Origin: Chloroflexota bacterium
Lineage (GTDB): Bacteria; Chloroflexota; Chloroflexia; Chloroheliales; Chloroheliaceae
NCBI GenBank assembly: GCA_028287745.1
Contig: JAQBPB010000083.1
Location: forward strand, 33,451 to 97,450
Direction: 5' to 3'
Length of the DNA stretch: 64,000 nucleotides
Both the position numbers and the translations under genes were made by a program. A model generated the notes under the pieces. It saw nothing but the letters and a program-made list of their open reading frames with translations, was not told the DNA's origin and did no database searches. Positions 27,491-35,371 of the stretch are shown one piece after another. Position 1 is the first letter of the stretch. The number at the start of each line of letters is the position of its first letter.

Positions 27491-29098
27491 CTACGGCTTC
27501 CTGTTCTGAATAAATTCTTCTTGGATTTGAACTTTTTTAACTTTCCCGCTACTGGTCATGGGCAAACTCTCTACAAACTGGAAATAGTCAGGCAGCTTGA
27601 AATCAGCCAGTTTACCTCGTAAAAACTCTCGCAATTCGATTTCTTCAGCCCGGTGGCCCGGTTTCAACCTGATACAGGCCATCGATTTCTCGCCCAGTAC
27701 CGGGTCTGGCACCCCGACAACGGCGACTTCCAGCACCGCCGGGTGCCTGTAATACAATTCTTCCACCTCGCGGGGATAGATTTTATACCCGCCCCGGTTT
27801 ATCATTTCCTTCTTGCGCCCGACAATGCGAATATTCTCGTCAGCATCAACCGTTGCCAGGTCGCCCGTATAAAACCAGCCTTCCCTGTCGAAGGCGGCGG
27901 CGGTAGCTTCCGGTAATTTATAATAACCCTTCATTACCCCGCTGGACCGGCAGACCAACTCGCCAACCTCGCCCACCGGGGCTTTCTCGCCATCATCATT
28001 GATAATCTTGATTTCCACTCCCGGCAGCGCCCGGCCGACCGTTTCGGAACGGGTCCGGTCATCATCCTCAAACCGGGTCATCGTCAAACAGGGTGAGGTC
28101 TCAGTCAGGCCGTAGGCGCTTATTATATTCATACCCATTTCCTGGCGAATTCGCCGGATGATTTCAGCCGGGGCCGGGGCCGCCGCGATAAGACCGGTGC
28201 GCAGGCTTGAAAGGTCAAACCGGTTGAAGTTAGGATAGTTTAACTCCAGAATAAACATAGTCGGCACCCCATGATGAATGGTAATGCGCTCGGTCTCCAC
28301 CAAAGATAAGGCTTCTTCCGGTCTGAAAAGGTCAAGCAATACCAGGGAAGCCCCACTAACGTAAGCTGTCAGGACAGTAGCGGTAATGCCGAAAACATGG
28401 AAAAGAGGCACCGCTACCAGGTAACGGTCTTCTTCGGTAGACTCAAGGCCTTCCGCCAGCATTATAGCGTTTGTGACCAGGTTGTAATGGGTCAGCATTA
28501 CTCCTTTGGGTTGGCCGGTGGTGCCGCTGGTATATAGAATTGTAAAAAGGTCCTGCTCCGGGGCAAGCTGGATTGCCGGTAAAGATGTGCCGGGTGTTTC
28601 GTTTAAAAGCGACTCCCAGCTAATCAGGCCCGGGCCACCCTGCGACTGGCCGATTACTACGATATGTGCCAGTTCCGGCAGGTCCGGCCGCAATTCCTTT
28701 AGTAGCTCAATATAATCGCAATCGCTAAAGCTGGCGCAGGTAATTACGGCCTTAGCGCCGCTATTGCGCAGGATGTAGGAAAGTTCCTGGCGGCGAAATC
28801 GCACATTCAACGGGACCAGAATAGCCCCTAACCGGGCTACCGCAAAATAGGCAATAACAAACTCGGTCCAATTTGGCATAATCAGAGCGATACGGTCGCC
28901 TTTGCGCAAGCCATGGTGGTGCAGTCCGGCCGCGCATTGCTCGGCCAGGCGCTTTACTTCATTGAAGCTATACCTCCGGCTCCCGAAAACTAGGGCCTCA
29001 CGCTCTGGAAATGCCGCCGCTGAATGCTCTAATATCTGCCAGATATTCAGCGATTTAAGCTCAGAATAACTTACCTTCTGATTTTCCCCGGATGGCAT
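27491..29098 (-). CDS. Fatty-acid-type acyl-CoA ligase (AMP-forming)
   Basis: A 535-residue adenylate-forming enzyme that activates a carboxylic acid to its CoA thioester. P-loop ILYTSGTTGQPKGVMLTH, A5 region ISAYGLTETSP, A7 REGWFYTGDLA, hinge IVGRKKEMINRGGYKIYP and the catalytic Lys in TSSGKVKK are all present. The closest groups are medium/long-chain fatty acid ligases, but chain length cannot be judged. ATG 29098 follows GGAAGGAG by seven bases. It is the first gene of a possible ligase-argC-amidohydrolase transcript (gaps 38 and 65 bases), though the three have no obvious common pathway. Confidence 0.9.
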   Translation of the reverse strand: MPSGENQKVSYSELKSLNIWQILEHSAAAFPEREALVFGSRRYSFNEVKRLAEQCAAGLHHHGLRKGDRIALIMPNWTEFVIAYFAVARLGAILVPLNVRFRRQELSYILRNSGAKAVITCASFSDCDYIELLKELRPDLPELAHIVVIGQSQGGPGLISWESLLNETPGTSLPAIQLAPEQDLFTILYTSGTTGQPKGVMLTHYNLVTNAIMLAEGLESTEEDRYLVAVPLFHVFGITATVLTAYVSGASLVLLDLFRPEEALSLVETERITIHHGVPTMFILELNYPNFNRFDLSSLRTGLIAAAPAPAEIIRRIRQEMGMNIISAYGLTETSPCLTMTRFEDDDRTRSETVGRALPGVEIKIINDDGEKAPVGEVGELVCRSSGVMKGYYKLPEATAAAFDREGWFYTGDLATVDADENIRIVGRKKEMINRGGYKIYPREVEELYYRHPAVLEVAVVGVPDPVLGEKSMACIRLKPGHRAEEIELREFLRGKLADFKLPDYFQFVESLPMTSSGKVKKVQIQEEFIQNRKP

Positions 29099-29353
29099 AG
29101 TAGCGCTCCTTCCCTAAATCCTGAATGAAAAATGGCCGGTTACGTAGCCGGGCGGCCGGGTAACTTTAAGTAAAAAGTTCAACTTATGTGATACCGGGTA
29201 ATCTAATCAACCGGGTTCAATATTCCCTGGACTGCGTGACCGGCCCACATTCCGTGCACTATATTATAACAAATCAGCCAAAATCTTATTCCGAATAGCA
29301 TTTACAACGGCAGCGGGTTACCCAAATTACGCTGAATACTCCGTAAACCAGGG

Positions 29354-29600
29354 TTTGACACACTTTTGATTAATTAATAGAGGTTTCCACCCCCATGTCA
29401 TCCTGAGCCGAGGCGAAGGGTTCCGGCTCCTTGGGCTACCGTTAAAGGGATAACCTGTCCAAATTTTAACCTGTCTTTATCTATAGTCTGGTTACTTGCT
29501 TTCGCCAACGCCGCCGGGTATCACCTGGGTGCCTTCGGCAGCGGCTCAGGATAACATGCCTGGAAAGTTGCCTTTCCTGTCAGACAGGTAATGTGTCAAA
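29354..29600. repeat. Nested inverted-repeat element, MITE-like
   Basis: A 247-bp intergenic element bounded by perfect 9-bp inverted ends (TTTGACACA 29354-29362, TGTGTCAAA 29592-29600). Inside is a second pair: 29395-29419 (ATGTCATCCTGAGCCG...) matched in reverse by 29532-29557 with a few differences. No ORF and no clear target-site duplication. The inner motif resembles dispersed intergenic palindromes I recall from many genomes; that comparison is from memory. The rest of 29099-29821 holds only a GTTAC...GTAAC hairpin near 29130-29163 and the folD promoter. Confidence 0.5.
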
Positions 29601-29727
29601 TCTTGCCTTACACAGCACCGAGCCCCAAAGTAAGGCAGTACGCGCTGAACAACGCCCTGCCCGGTTTGGGCAGGATATTTTGAGCAAAACTTAACCATTA
29701 AATCGATTTATTAAAGTTTGTCAGGTA

Positions 29728-29736
29728 TGTTATAAT
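29728..29736 (+). promoter_or_regulatory. Extended -10 promoter upstream of folD
   Basis: TGTTATAAT (TG at 29728-29729, TATAAT 29731-29736), with a weak -35 (TTATTA 29708-29713) 17 bases before the hexamer. The transcript would have about an 80-base leader before the folD start. Confidence 0.55.
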
Positions 29737-29821
29737 TCCAGGTAAATTAATCTACCAACCTGAGCTCAAAGTTGAGCCAATTGCTCCATTGGCCGGGGCG
29801 GACATTTAGAGGGATAGCTGC

Positions 29822-30733
29822 TTGTCAAATGATAATTCCACCTTTATTGGGCGTGGAGCGACCGGGCTAATGGATACTGCTAAAATCCTGGAAGGACGCA
29901 GCCTGGCGAAGGAAAAACGGGCCCAACTCAAGGCCGACGCGGCCGAATTTGCCGCCCAAACCGGCTATGCCCCTGGGCTGGCCGTTAACCTGATCGGGGA
30001 AGACCCCAGTTCGATTGCTTATACCCGCACCCTGATTAAAAGTGCCACCGACCTGGGCTTTAATGGTTCCAGCCGGGTGCTGCCCATCTCGGTTTCACTG
30101 GATGAATTCAAACAGTCCCTGACCGAACTGAATAACGACCCTAAAGTTCACGGCATCACCGTGCAATGGCCCACCCCTCCCCAGATTACTTTTGAGGACG
30201 TGGTTAGCATACTCGACCCGCGCAAGGACGTAGACGGTTATAACCCGCTGCTGCTCGGCCGGTTGTATGAGCAGATGGAAACTTTTGTCCCGGCTACCCC
30301 GCTGGGTGGGATTCAGCTTTTAAAACACTACGGCTATAACGTACGCGGCAAGTCCTGCTTGCTAATCGGTCACGGCGTAACCGTCGGACGGCCCCTGTTA
30401 GCCCTGCTTTTGGCCGAACACGCCAGCCTGATGATCGTGGATAAAAGCACACCCAAAGACCTGTTCAAGCTCTATGCCGGGCAAGCCGATTTTATCTTCT
30501 GCGCCGCCGGAGCACCCGGCATCCTGACCGGCGATATGGTCAAGCCGGGCGTGGTCGTGATCGACTTTGGAACCAGCCAGGTAGGTGAACGCCTGGTCGG
30601 TGATGCCGATTTTGAAAGCCTGCTGCCTGTAGCGGGCGCGATTACTCCGACCCCTGGTGGGACCGGCCCGATGACCAATGTAACTTTGTTGGAAAATGTG
30701 CTAAAAGCGGCCCGCCAGCAAGCCGGACTCTAA
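29822..30733 (+). CDS. folD: FolD-like methylene-THF dehydrogenase lacking the cyclohydrolase Lys
   Basis: FolD normally oxidises methylene-THF with NADP and then hydrolyses methenyl-THF. This 303-residue protein has the fold and most motifs: VQWPTPP, PRKDVDGYNP, ATPLGGIQLL, the Rossmann loop GHGVTVGRP, and TPTPGGTGPMTN. The catalytic region reads SSIAYTRTLIKSATDLGF; aligned with Y-x3-K-x-K of known enzymes, Tyr is Y67 but the position of the cyclohydrolase Lys is L71 (K73 is the second Lys). Loss of this Lys abolishes cyclohydrolase but not dehydrogenase activity in characterised enzymes. A cyclohydrolase-type gene follows. The TTG 29822 start has GAGGG upstream; ATG 29870 (MDTAKILEG) is a reasonable alternative. 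Confidence 0.88.
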   Translation: MSNDNSTFIGRGATGLMDTAKILEGRSLAKEKRAQLKADAAEFAAQTGYAPGLAVNLIGEDPSSIAYTRTLIKSATDLGFNGSSRVLPISVSLDEFKQSLTELNNDPKVHGITVQWPTPPQITFEDVVSILDPRKDVDGYNPLLLGRLYEQMETFVPATPLGGIQLLKHYGYNVRGKSCLLIGHGVTVGRPLLALLLAEHASLMIVDKSTPKDLFKLYAGQADFIFCAAGAPGILTGDMVKPGVVVIDFGTSQVGERLVGDADFESLLPVAGAITPTPGGTGPMTNVTLLENVLKAARQQAGL

Positions 30734-30818
30734 GCTTACTGGACTATCTGAGCCATTATCCCGGTCTTTAGTACAGGGTAACGTGCTTTAGAAACTGATA
30801 AACTGAAGAAGACATATA

Positions 30819-31445
30819 ATGCTTGCAGACTTAACGATTGAAGAATTTATGTCCCGCCTGGGTTCCGGTGACGCCACTCCGGGTGGCGGTGGGGCGGCGG
30901 CACTGGCCGGGGCTGCCGCCGCCGGTCTGGTAACGATGGTCGCCCGCCTGACAACCGGCCGTCCGGCTTTCGCCCGGATTGAGGAGCGAGTCCAGGACAT
31001 TATTCGCGAAGGAGACCGCCTGCGCGAGTATCTACTGGCCTCGGTGGATACCGATGCCGCCGCCTTCGATGCGGTTATGGCGGCTTACGCCCTGCCGCGC
31101 GGTACCGAACAGGAAAAGGCTGAACGCAAGCAAGCCTTACAACCAGCCCTGCGCGGTGCCACCGAATCGCCACTGGCGATTGCGCGGGCCTGCCTGATAA
31201 TAAGCGGCATGGCCGCTGAAATGGCCGAAGCTGGCAACCCACAAACTATTACCGACGCTGGTACGGCCGCTACCCTGGCCCAGTCTGCCATGCAAGGGGC
31301 TATTTTCCAGGCCCGGGTTAACTTGAAATCTATCAAAGATGAGACCTATACTGGACCCATCCGCCAGGAAATCAAGCGCCTGGAGGACGAAGTTCAAAAC
31401 GCCACCCGGCGAACGCTGCAAGCCGTTGAAGAAAAGCTTGGTTAA
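30819..31445 (+). CDS. fchA: FTCD/FchA-type methenyl-THF cyclohydrolase
   Basis: A 208-residue all-alpha protein of the formiminotetrahydrofolate cyclodeaminase family. The family's opening signature is clear: SGDATPGGGGAAALAGA followed by LVTMVARLTTG. The later MAEAGNPQTITDAGTAATLA and the RVNLKSIKD stretch also fit. Stand-alone members such as FchA of methylotrophs hydrolyse methenyl-THF; histidine-degrading relatives are cyclodeaminases. No hut genes are near, but a FolD without the cyclohydrolase Lys is 85 bases upstream, so the cyclohydrolase role is preferred (inference). Followed closely by a flavin reductase and rnhB. Confidence 0.85.
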   Translation: MLADLTIEEFMSRLGSGDATPGGGGAAALAGAAAAGLVTMVARLTTGRPAFARIEERVQDIIREGDRLREYLLASVDTDAAAFDAVMAAYALPRGTEQEKAERKQALQPALRGATESPLAIARACLIISGMAAEMAEAGNPQTITDAGTAATLAQSAMQGAIFQARVNLKSIKDETYTGPIRQEIKRLEDEVQNATRRTLQAVEEKLG

Positions 31446-31464
31446 TTAAAAGCATATTATTAAA

Positions 31465-32001
31465 ATGATAAGTAAAAATACCCCTGGAGTTCAATTGATA
31501 CCCTTCACGCCCCAGGATTTTCGCACAACAATGAGTCATTTTGCCAGCGGGGTTACCGTAGTAACTACACTGGCTAAAGACGGAACTTACCATGGAATTA
31601 CGGTCAGTTCTTTTACCTCCGTATCACTAAACCCACCCCTGGTTTTAATCTGTATTGATAAAAACGCGGCAGCGCACCAGATTTTACCCGCAAGCGGCTT
31701 CTTTTGTGTGAACTTCCTGCATGAGGACCAGGTGAACCTCTCCAACCGCTTTGCCGGACGCGACCCCCAGCGGTCCTTTGACGACATCCCACTTATTACC
31801 AGCGCGACCGGGGCCCCGGTCTTTGCCGAAGGACTTGGCTTCGTTGATTGCCGGATTTCGAACACCTACGATGGTGGGGACCACACAATTTTCCTGGGTG
31901 AAGTTATCCAACTCGGGGCGGCCGATCCGGTCCTGGAAACCGGTGAACCGCGCAGCCCGCTCATCTACTACAAATCCAACTATCGCTTTTTAAAACCGTA
32001 A
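31465..32001 (+). CDS. Flavin reductase-like domain protein (FMN-binding)
   Basis: A 178-residue split-barrel flavoprotein of the flavin reductase/RutF family. Recognisable segments are FASGVTVVTT, GITVSSFTSVSLNPPLV, FCVNFLHEDQ and the terminal PLIYYKSNYRFL. Such proteins supply reduced FMN to a monooxygenase or reduce small substrates with NAD(P)H; no monooxygenase partner is adjacent. It lies 19 bases after fchA and 6 before rnhB, so it belongs to the folD-fchA-rnhB transcript. Confidence 0.88.
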   Translation: MISKNTPGVQLIPFTPQDFRTTMSHFASGVTVVTTLAKDGTYHGITVSSFTSVSLNPPLVLICIDKNAAAHQILPASGFFCVNFLHEDQVNLSNRFAGRDPQRSFDDIPLITSATGAPVFAEGLGFVDCRISNTYDGGDHTIFLGEVIQLGAADPVLETGEPRSPLIYYKSNYRFLKP

Positions 32002-32007
32002 CTGCCC

Positions 32008-32634
32008 ATGCTCAAACCGACCCTGGAATTTGAACAGGCCCTTTGGGAAAGCGGCAAAACCCGGGTGGCGGGCCTGGATGAAGTGGGCCGGGGGGCTTTT
32101 TGTGCCTGTGTCGTGGCGGCGGCGGTCATCCTCGGACCGGACCGGACCGGCCTGGAAGATGCCCGCGACTCCAAAAAACTTTCAGCTTTGCAAAGGGAAC
32201 GGTTGGACCGGGTTATCCGCGAAAAAGCCCTGGCTGTCGGTATTGGGGCCGCCTCCCCGGCTGAAATTGACCGCCTGAATATTCGCCGGGCCACCGCCCT
32301 GGCAATGCAGCGAGCTTTGCGCCATGTTGGCCCGGTGGATCACCTGCTGGTGGACGGTCACCGGGTACCGGAACTGGGCCTGGAAAACCAGACCTCCCTT
32401 GTTAAAGGCGACTCGCGGTCCCTTTCCATTGCCTGCGCCTCAATTGTTGCCAAAGTTTGCCGCGACCATTTATTACACCGCCTGGCCGAACGCTATCCCG
32501 GGTATGGCTGGGAGCATAATGTCGGTTATGGGACCGCTGAACACCAGGCCGCATTGGCCCATAAGGGTATTACACCCCATCATCGCCGCAGTTTTGCACC
32601 GATCAAATTACTCTTACAAGATAGCAAAACCTAA
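32008..32634 (+). CDS. rnhB: Ribonuclease HII
   Basis: Cleaves the RNA strand of RNA-DNA hybrids and single ribonucleotides in DNA. A 208-residue protein with GLDEVGRG (Asp-Glu of the active site and GRG minor-groove motif), VDGHR (third acidic residue) and SLSIACASIVAKVCRD, plus the closing GYGTAEHQAAL. The segment after GRG is AFCACVV where most relatives have a Gly-Pro (xxAGPVV), a mild deviation. ATG 32008 is 6 bases after the flavin reductase stop. Activity is expected to be intact because all four acidic positions are kept. Confidence 0.93.
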   Translation: MLKPTLEFEQALWESGKTRVAGLDEVGRGAFCACVVAAAVILGPDRTGLEDARDSKKLSALQRERLDRVIREKALAVGIGAASPAEIDRLNIRRATALAMQRALRHVGPVDHLLVDGHRVPELGLENQTSLVKGDSRSLSIACASIVAKVCRDHLLHRLAERYPGYGWEHNVGYGTAEHQAALAHKGITPHHRRSFAPIKLLLQDSKT

Positions 32635-33045
32635 TAATTATTTGTACAACGATAGTAAATTTAACCTTTCAGATGGTACAAAAGTACTATATACTCTCTT
32701 TGGTTATAACCATAAGATTATAACTGGAAAATTATCAACCCTCATTTAAGAAATCTTCAGTGCTGCAGATTACTTTTATACAGTAAATGTTATAAACCAC
32801 CAGACTTCAGACTTGCCAACTGGATTAGTAGAATTTAACCGCTTTAGCTAAAAATTATTTTGCATAAAACAGCAAATATTGATTCGTTAAATATCCATTC
32901 TGGTTTAAATACCACGGCAAAAATTTTGTTTTTGTTGTGGCCATTAAAACATTTCCTATTGGGGCGTGGTAAAATAGCCCTGTAATTTGAAAAAGTTACT
33001 GTAGTGCTAAGTTTAGATTTGTGTATCTACCTTAAGGAGAGATTT
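32635..33045. other. A/T-rich intergenic region with two palindromes
   Basis: About 410 bases before the lipoprotein gene. It holds a perfect 12-bp palindrome TGGTTATAACCA (32701-32712) and a hairpin pairing CCAC..CAAAAA with TTTTTG..GTGG (32912-32940), which may be an rnhB-side terminator or leader structure. No further gene is seen. Confidence 0.45.
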
Positions 33046-34167
33046 GTGAAATTATTAACTGGTTCCAGCAGGTTAGTTGTAGTTGCCCTATTGTTATTGG
33101 CGACTTTACTGGCTGCCTGCGGGGAGAATGCTGCTACCCCGGCTGCCGCGACTACTGCCGCTGCGACCACCGCTGCTGTGACTACTGCCGCTGCCGCCAC
33201 GACCGCTGCTGCTGTAACTACTGCCGCTGCGACTACTGCTCCTGCAACCACCGCTGCCGTGACTACTGCTGCAACTACTGCCACGACCGCCGCTGCCGCC
33301 ACGACCGCTGCTGCCACCACTGGCAATGCCAGCGCCCTGGCTACCTTTACCGAAGTAACCATCCCGGATGGTTTACTGGCCGCGGCCAAAAAGACCGTTC
33401 CCGCCAGCATCACCGACTACACCTTCCAGGTTTTCACATCGGATGAGGCCGTTGAAAAAGTGACCGCCGATGTTGATGCTGGACTGGTTGCCACCGGCTA
33501 CGCCTTTGCGATGCCGGGCTCGACCAAACCGACCAAGGTAAGCACCTATTATGTTGGCGCTTACACCAAGGCCGGTGCTCCTGACGCGCTCTTCCAGGTA
33601 GTCGACATCAAAGACCTGCCGGAATATCTGAAGTCCACCGGCGCGGATGCCACCGCTACCCAGGCGGTCACCACCTCCATTGGCAACAAAAAGACCATCG
33701 TCTTCTCGTTTGGTGGAACCGGCCTGGCGTCGGCTCTGCTGGGTGGTAGCAGCGCTCCTGCCGCTACAACCGCTGCGGCCGCCGCTACTGGCGCTACCGA
33801 ATTCCCGGTCTACACCGGGGCGACCCTGGTCACCCTGCCTGAAGCTGTTACCAGCCAGTTATCCGGCAGTTTTGGCTCTACTGTCAAGAACGCCAAAATC
33901 GAGGCTTACAAGGTTTCTGACGAAGATACCAAAGTTAAAGAGTTCTTCAACACTACCCTTGGCAAGGACGGCTGGTCGGACCTCAGCAGCCAGTTGCCCG
34001 CTGCGACTACCGCTACTCTAACCACTACCGGCTTAAATGCGGTTGGCCCGTTCATCAAGGCCCCTGAGATTGCCTTTATCCTGGTTGGCAAAGGTTCGGT
34101 ATTTACCGGCGTATCCGGTATTTCCGCAACTGACACCGTCTACCTGGTCTTCCGCGGCAACGCCTAG
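33046..34167 (+). CDS. Secreted lipoprotein with Thr/Ala-rich linker, function unknown
   Basis: A 373-residue lipoprotein. Signal peptide residues 1-24 end in the lipobox LLAAC (C25). Residues about 30-95 are a low-complexity Ala/Thr/Val linker of repeated TTAAA-like units. After it come two related-looking globular halves (FQVFTSDEAVEKVTADV... and KIEAYKVSDEDTKVKEFF...), separated by a second short Ala/Thr linker near residue 245. The second half resembles stress-type small alpha/beta domains with a D/E-K-rich helix; I assign no function. The start is GTG 33046, with AAGGAGAG four bases upstream. Flanked downstream by a strong terminator. Confidence 0.75.
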   Translation: MKLLTGSSRLVVVALLLLATLLAACGENAATPAAATTAAATTAAVTTAAAATTAAAVTTAAATTAPATTAAVTTAATTATTAAAATTAAATTGNASALATFTEVTIPDGLLAAAKKTVPASITDYTFQVFTSDEAVEKVTADVDAGLVATGYAFAMPGSTKPTKVSTYYVGAYTKAGAPDALFQVVDIKDLPEYLKSTGADATATQAVTTSIGNKKTIVFSFGGTGLASALLGGSSAPAATTAAAAATGATEFPVYTGATLVTLPEAVTSQLSGSFGSTVKNAKIEAYKVSDEDTKVKEFFNTTLGKDGWSDLSSQLPAATTATLTTTGLNAVGPFIKAPEIAFILVGKGSVFTGVSGISATDTVYLVFRGNA

Positions 34168-34212
34168 TCCACAAATGCAGCTGAAGCGCGATAAGTAGCT
34201 GAAGCTAAAAAA

Positions 34213-34250
34213 GAAGCCCTTGCCGGTTATGGCAAGGGCTTCTTTTTTTT
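34213..34250 (+). terminator. Strong intrinsic terminator
   Basis: A perfect 12-bp stem (GAAGCCCTTGCC with GGCAAGGGCTTC, 6-base loop) followed by eight T, 45 bases after the lipoprotein stop. A-rich sequence on the left also lets it act for nagB from the other side. Confidence 0.95.
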
Positions 34251-34295
34251 CCAATTTTGCCGTTCAGGTTAATTTAACCGGCAAACTGGCAATAC

Positions 34296-35093
34296 TTACT
34301 TTAAAAGCGCGGCCGACTCACGGTCCACAAAAAGCCGTGCGGCCGGGTGCTGGCGCAAAATTGAGCCCGGGCAAAGCGGCGTAATGGGGCCGTTTAAGGT
34401 ATCGAAAACCGCTTTAGCCTTGGTAGGACCGGGTACGACACAAACAATGCTCCTGGCCGCCATTATCGCCGGGATAGTAACCGTCATTGCTTGCCTGGGC
34501 ACCTGGGCCAGTTCCGGGAAGCAGCCGTCATGGACCTGCTGGACCCGCGAGGTTTCATCCAGTGCCACGATACGGACCTTTTGAGGGTCGTTGAAGTCGG
34601 CCAGCGGCGGGTCATTAAAAGCAATATGGCCGTTCTCACCAATCCCGATACAGGCCAGGTCCAGTTCATCCGCTTGCAGTAACCGGCCATACTCCCCTGC
34701 GGCAGCTTCAGGGTCGGTGGTAGCGCCATCCAGGTAATTAACCAGGCCCGGCTTAACCAGGCTGAAAAGATGCTCTTTCAGGTAAGTCTGAAAAGATTGC
34801 GGCGCACCACCGGCCAGCCCGAGATACTCGTCCAGGTGAAAGGCGGTAAGTCTGGCCCAATCAATGGAGCCTGCCTGTACCAGGTTTGCTAACAGTTCGT
34901 TCTGGGAAGGCGCCGCCGCGAAAATAGCCCGGGCGGCCCCCTTCCGGGTGAGAGCCTGGCGCAGAATTGAGGCGGCCCATGTGCCCGCCGCACGTCCCAG
35001 GGCGGCCCGGTCTGCAAATACTTCCACCCTCAGATTATCAACGTGAATTACACGTTCTGGTTGCAGGTTAGACTCCGGTATGTGTACTGACAT
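34296..35093 (-). CDS. nagB: Glucosamine-6-phosphate deaminase
   Basis: Converts glucosamine-6-phosphate to fructose-6-phosphate and ammonia, linking amino sugars to glycolysis. At 265 residues the length is usual. FHLDEYLGL is the NagB signature, and GIGENGHIAFNDPP contains the catalytic Glu-His region. The family's alpha/beta fold continues with DETSRVQQ and TVTIPAIMAARSIVCVVPG. ATG 35093 has AGGAGG 12 bases upstream. It is transcribed divergently from a ROK repressor; both promoters overlap a candidate ROK operator, so it is probably part of that regulon. A PIG-L deacetylase and an aminotransferase further right support an amino-sugar theme. Confidence 0.93.
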   Translation of the reverse strand: MSVHIPESNLQPERVIHVDNLRVEVFADRAALGRAAGTWAASILRQALTRKGAARAIFAAAPSQNELLANLVQAGSIDWARLTAFHLDEYLGLAGGAPQSFQTYLKEHLFSLVKPGLVNYLDGATTDPEAAAGEYGRLLQADELDLACIGIGENGHIAFNDPPLADFNDPQKVRIVALDETSRVQQVHDGCFPELAQVPRQAMTVTIPAIMAARSIVCVVPGPTKAKAVFDTLNGPITPLCPGSILRQHPAARLFVDRESAALLK

Positions 35094-35145
35094 GGCTTAC
35101 CACGGCCTCCTGTTTAATTCTAGGAAATTAATTTTTACAAAGGTC

Positions 35146-35173
35146 TTGACAAATACTAAAAGGATTATATACT
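35146..35173 (+). promoter_or_regulatory. Promoter of the ROK repressor gene
   Basis: TTGACA (35146-35151), 16-base spacer, TATACT (35168-35173). Both hexamers are close to the sigma70 consensus. The transcript would carry a leader of about 190 bases. Confidence 0.8.
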
Positions 35174-35192
35174 AAGTTCAGGTTCTAAACAA
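35164..35192 (-). promoter_or_regulatory. Promoter of nagB
   Basis: On the minus strand TTGTTT (35192-35187), 17-base spacer, TATAAT (35169-35164). The -10 overlaps that of the opposite ROK promoter and the -35 lies in the first operator copy. Confidence 0.65.
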
Positions 35193-35193
35193 A
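35174..35193 (+). promoter_or_regulatory. Candidate ROK operator, copy 1
   Basis: AAGTTCAGGTTCTAAACAAA directly follows the ROK promoter -10 and covers the nagB -35. It matches copy 2 (35349-35368) at 17 of 20 positions, consensus AAGTTYAGGTWYTAAACAAA with partial dyad symmetry. Confidence 0.65.
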
Positions 35194-35348
35194 CTTCCAG
35201 AGAATTTCTAAACTTTTCCAAATTTTTACAAACCGGCCGGTTTTCCGGGGTAAATAAACTTAATTTCAAATAGATATTGCAGCAAATTGACGAATAGGCT
35301 TGGTTATTTCGCACAACCGCCTGTTTTAAACTTTACATGTAGTTTTTT

Positions 35349-35368
35349 AAGTTTAGGTATTAAACAAA
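35349..35368 (+). promoter_or_regulatory. Candidate ROK operator, copy 2
   Basis: AAGTTTAGGTATTAAACAAA, containing the dyad GTTTA-N5-TAAAC, ends three bases before the ROK start codon at 35372. Its distance from copy 1 is 175 bases, which would allow looping by a tetrameric repressor. Confidence 0.65.
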
Positions 35369-35371
35369 GTA

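Noticed and set aside
33130..33330. Repetitive ACT/GCC/GCT-rich DNA considered as a tandem repeat or CRISPR-like array
   Set aside because: It is the coding sequence of the Thr/Ala linker of a lipoprotein; unit lengths vary and there are no spacers.
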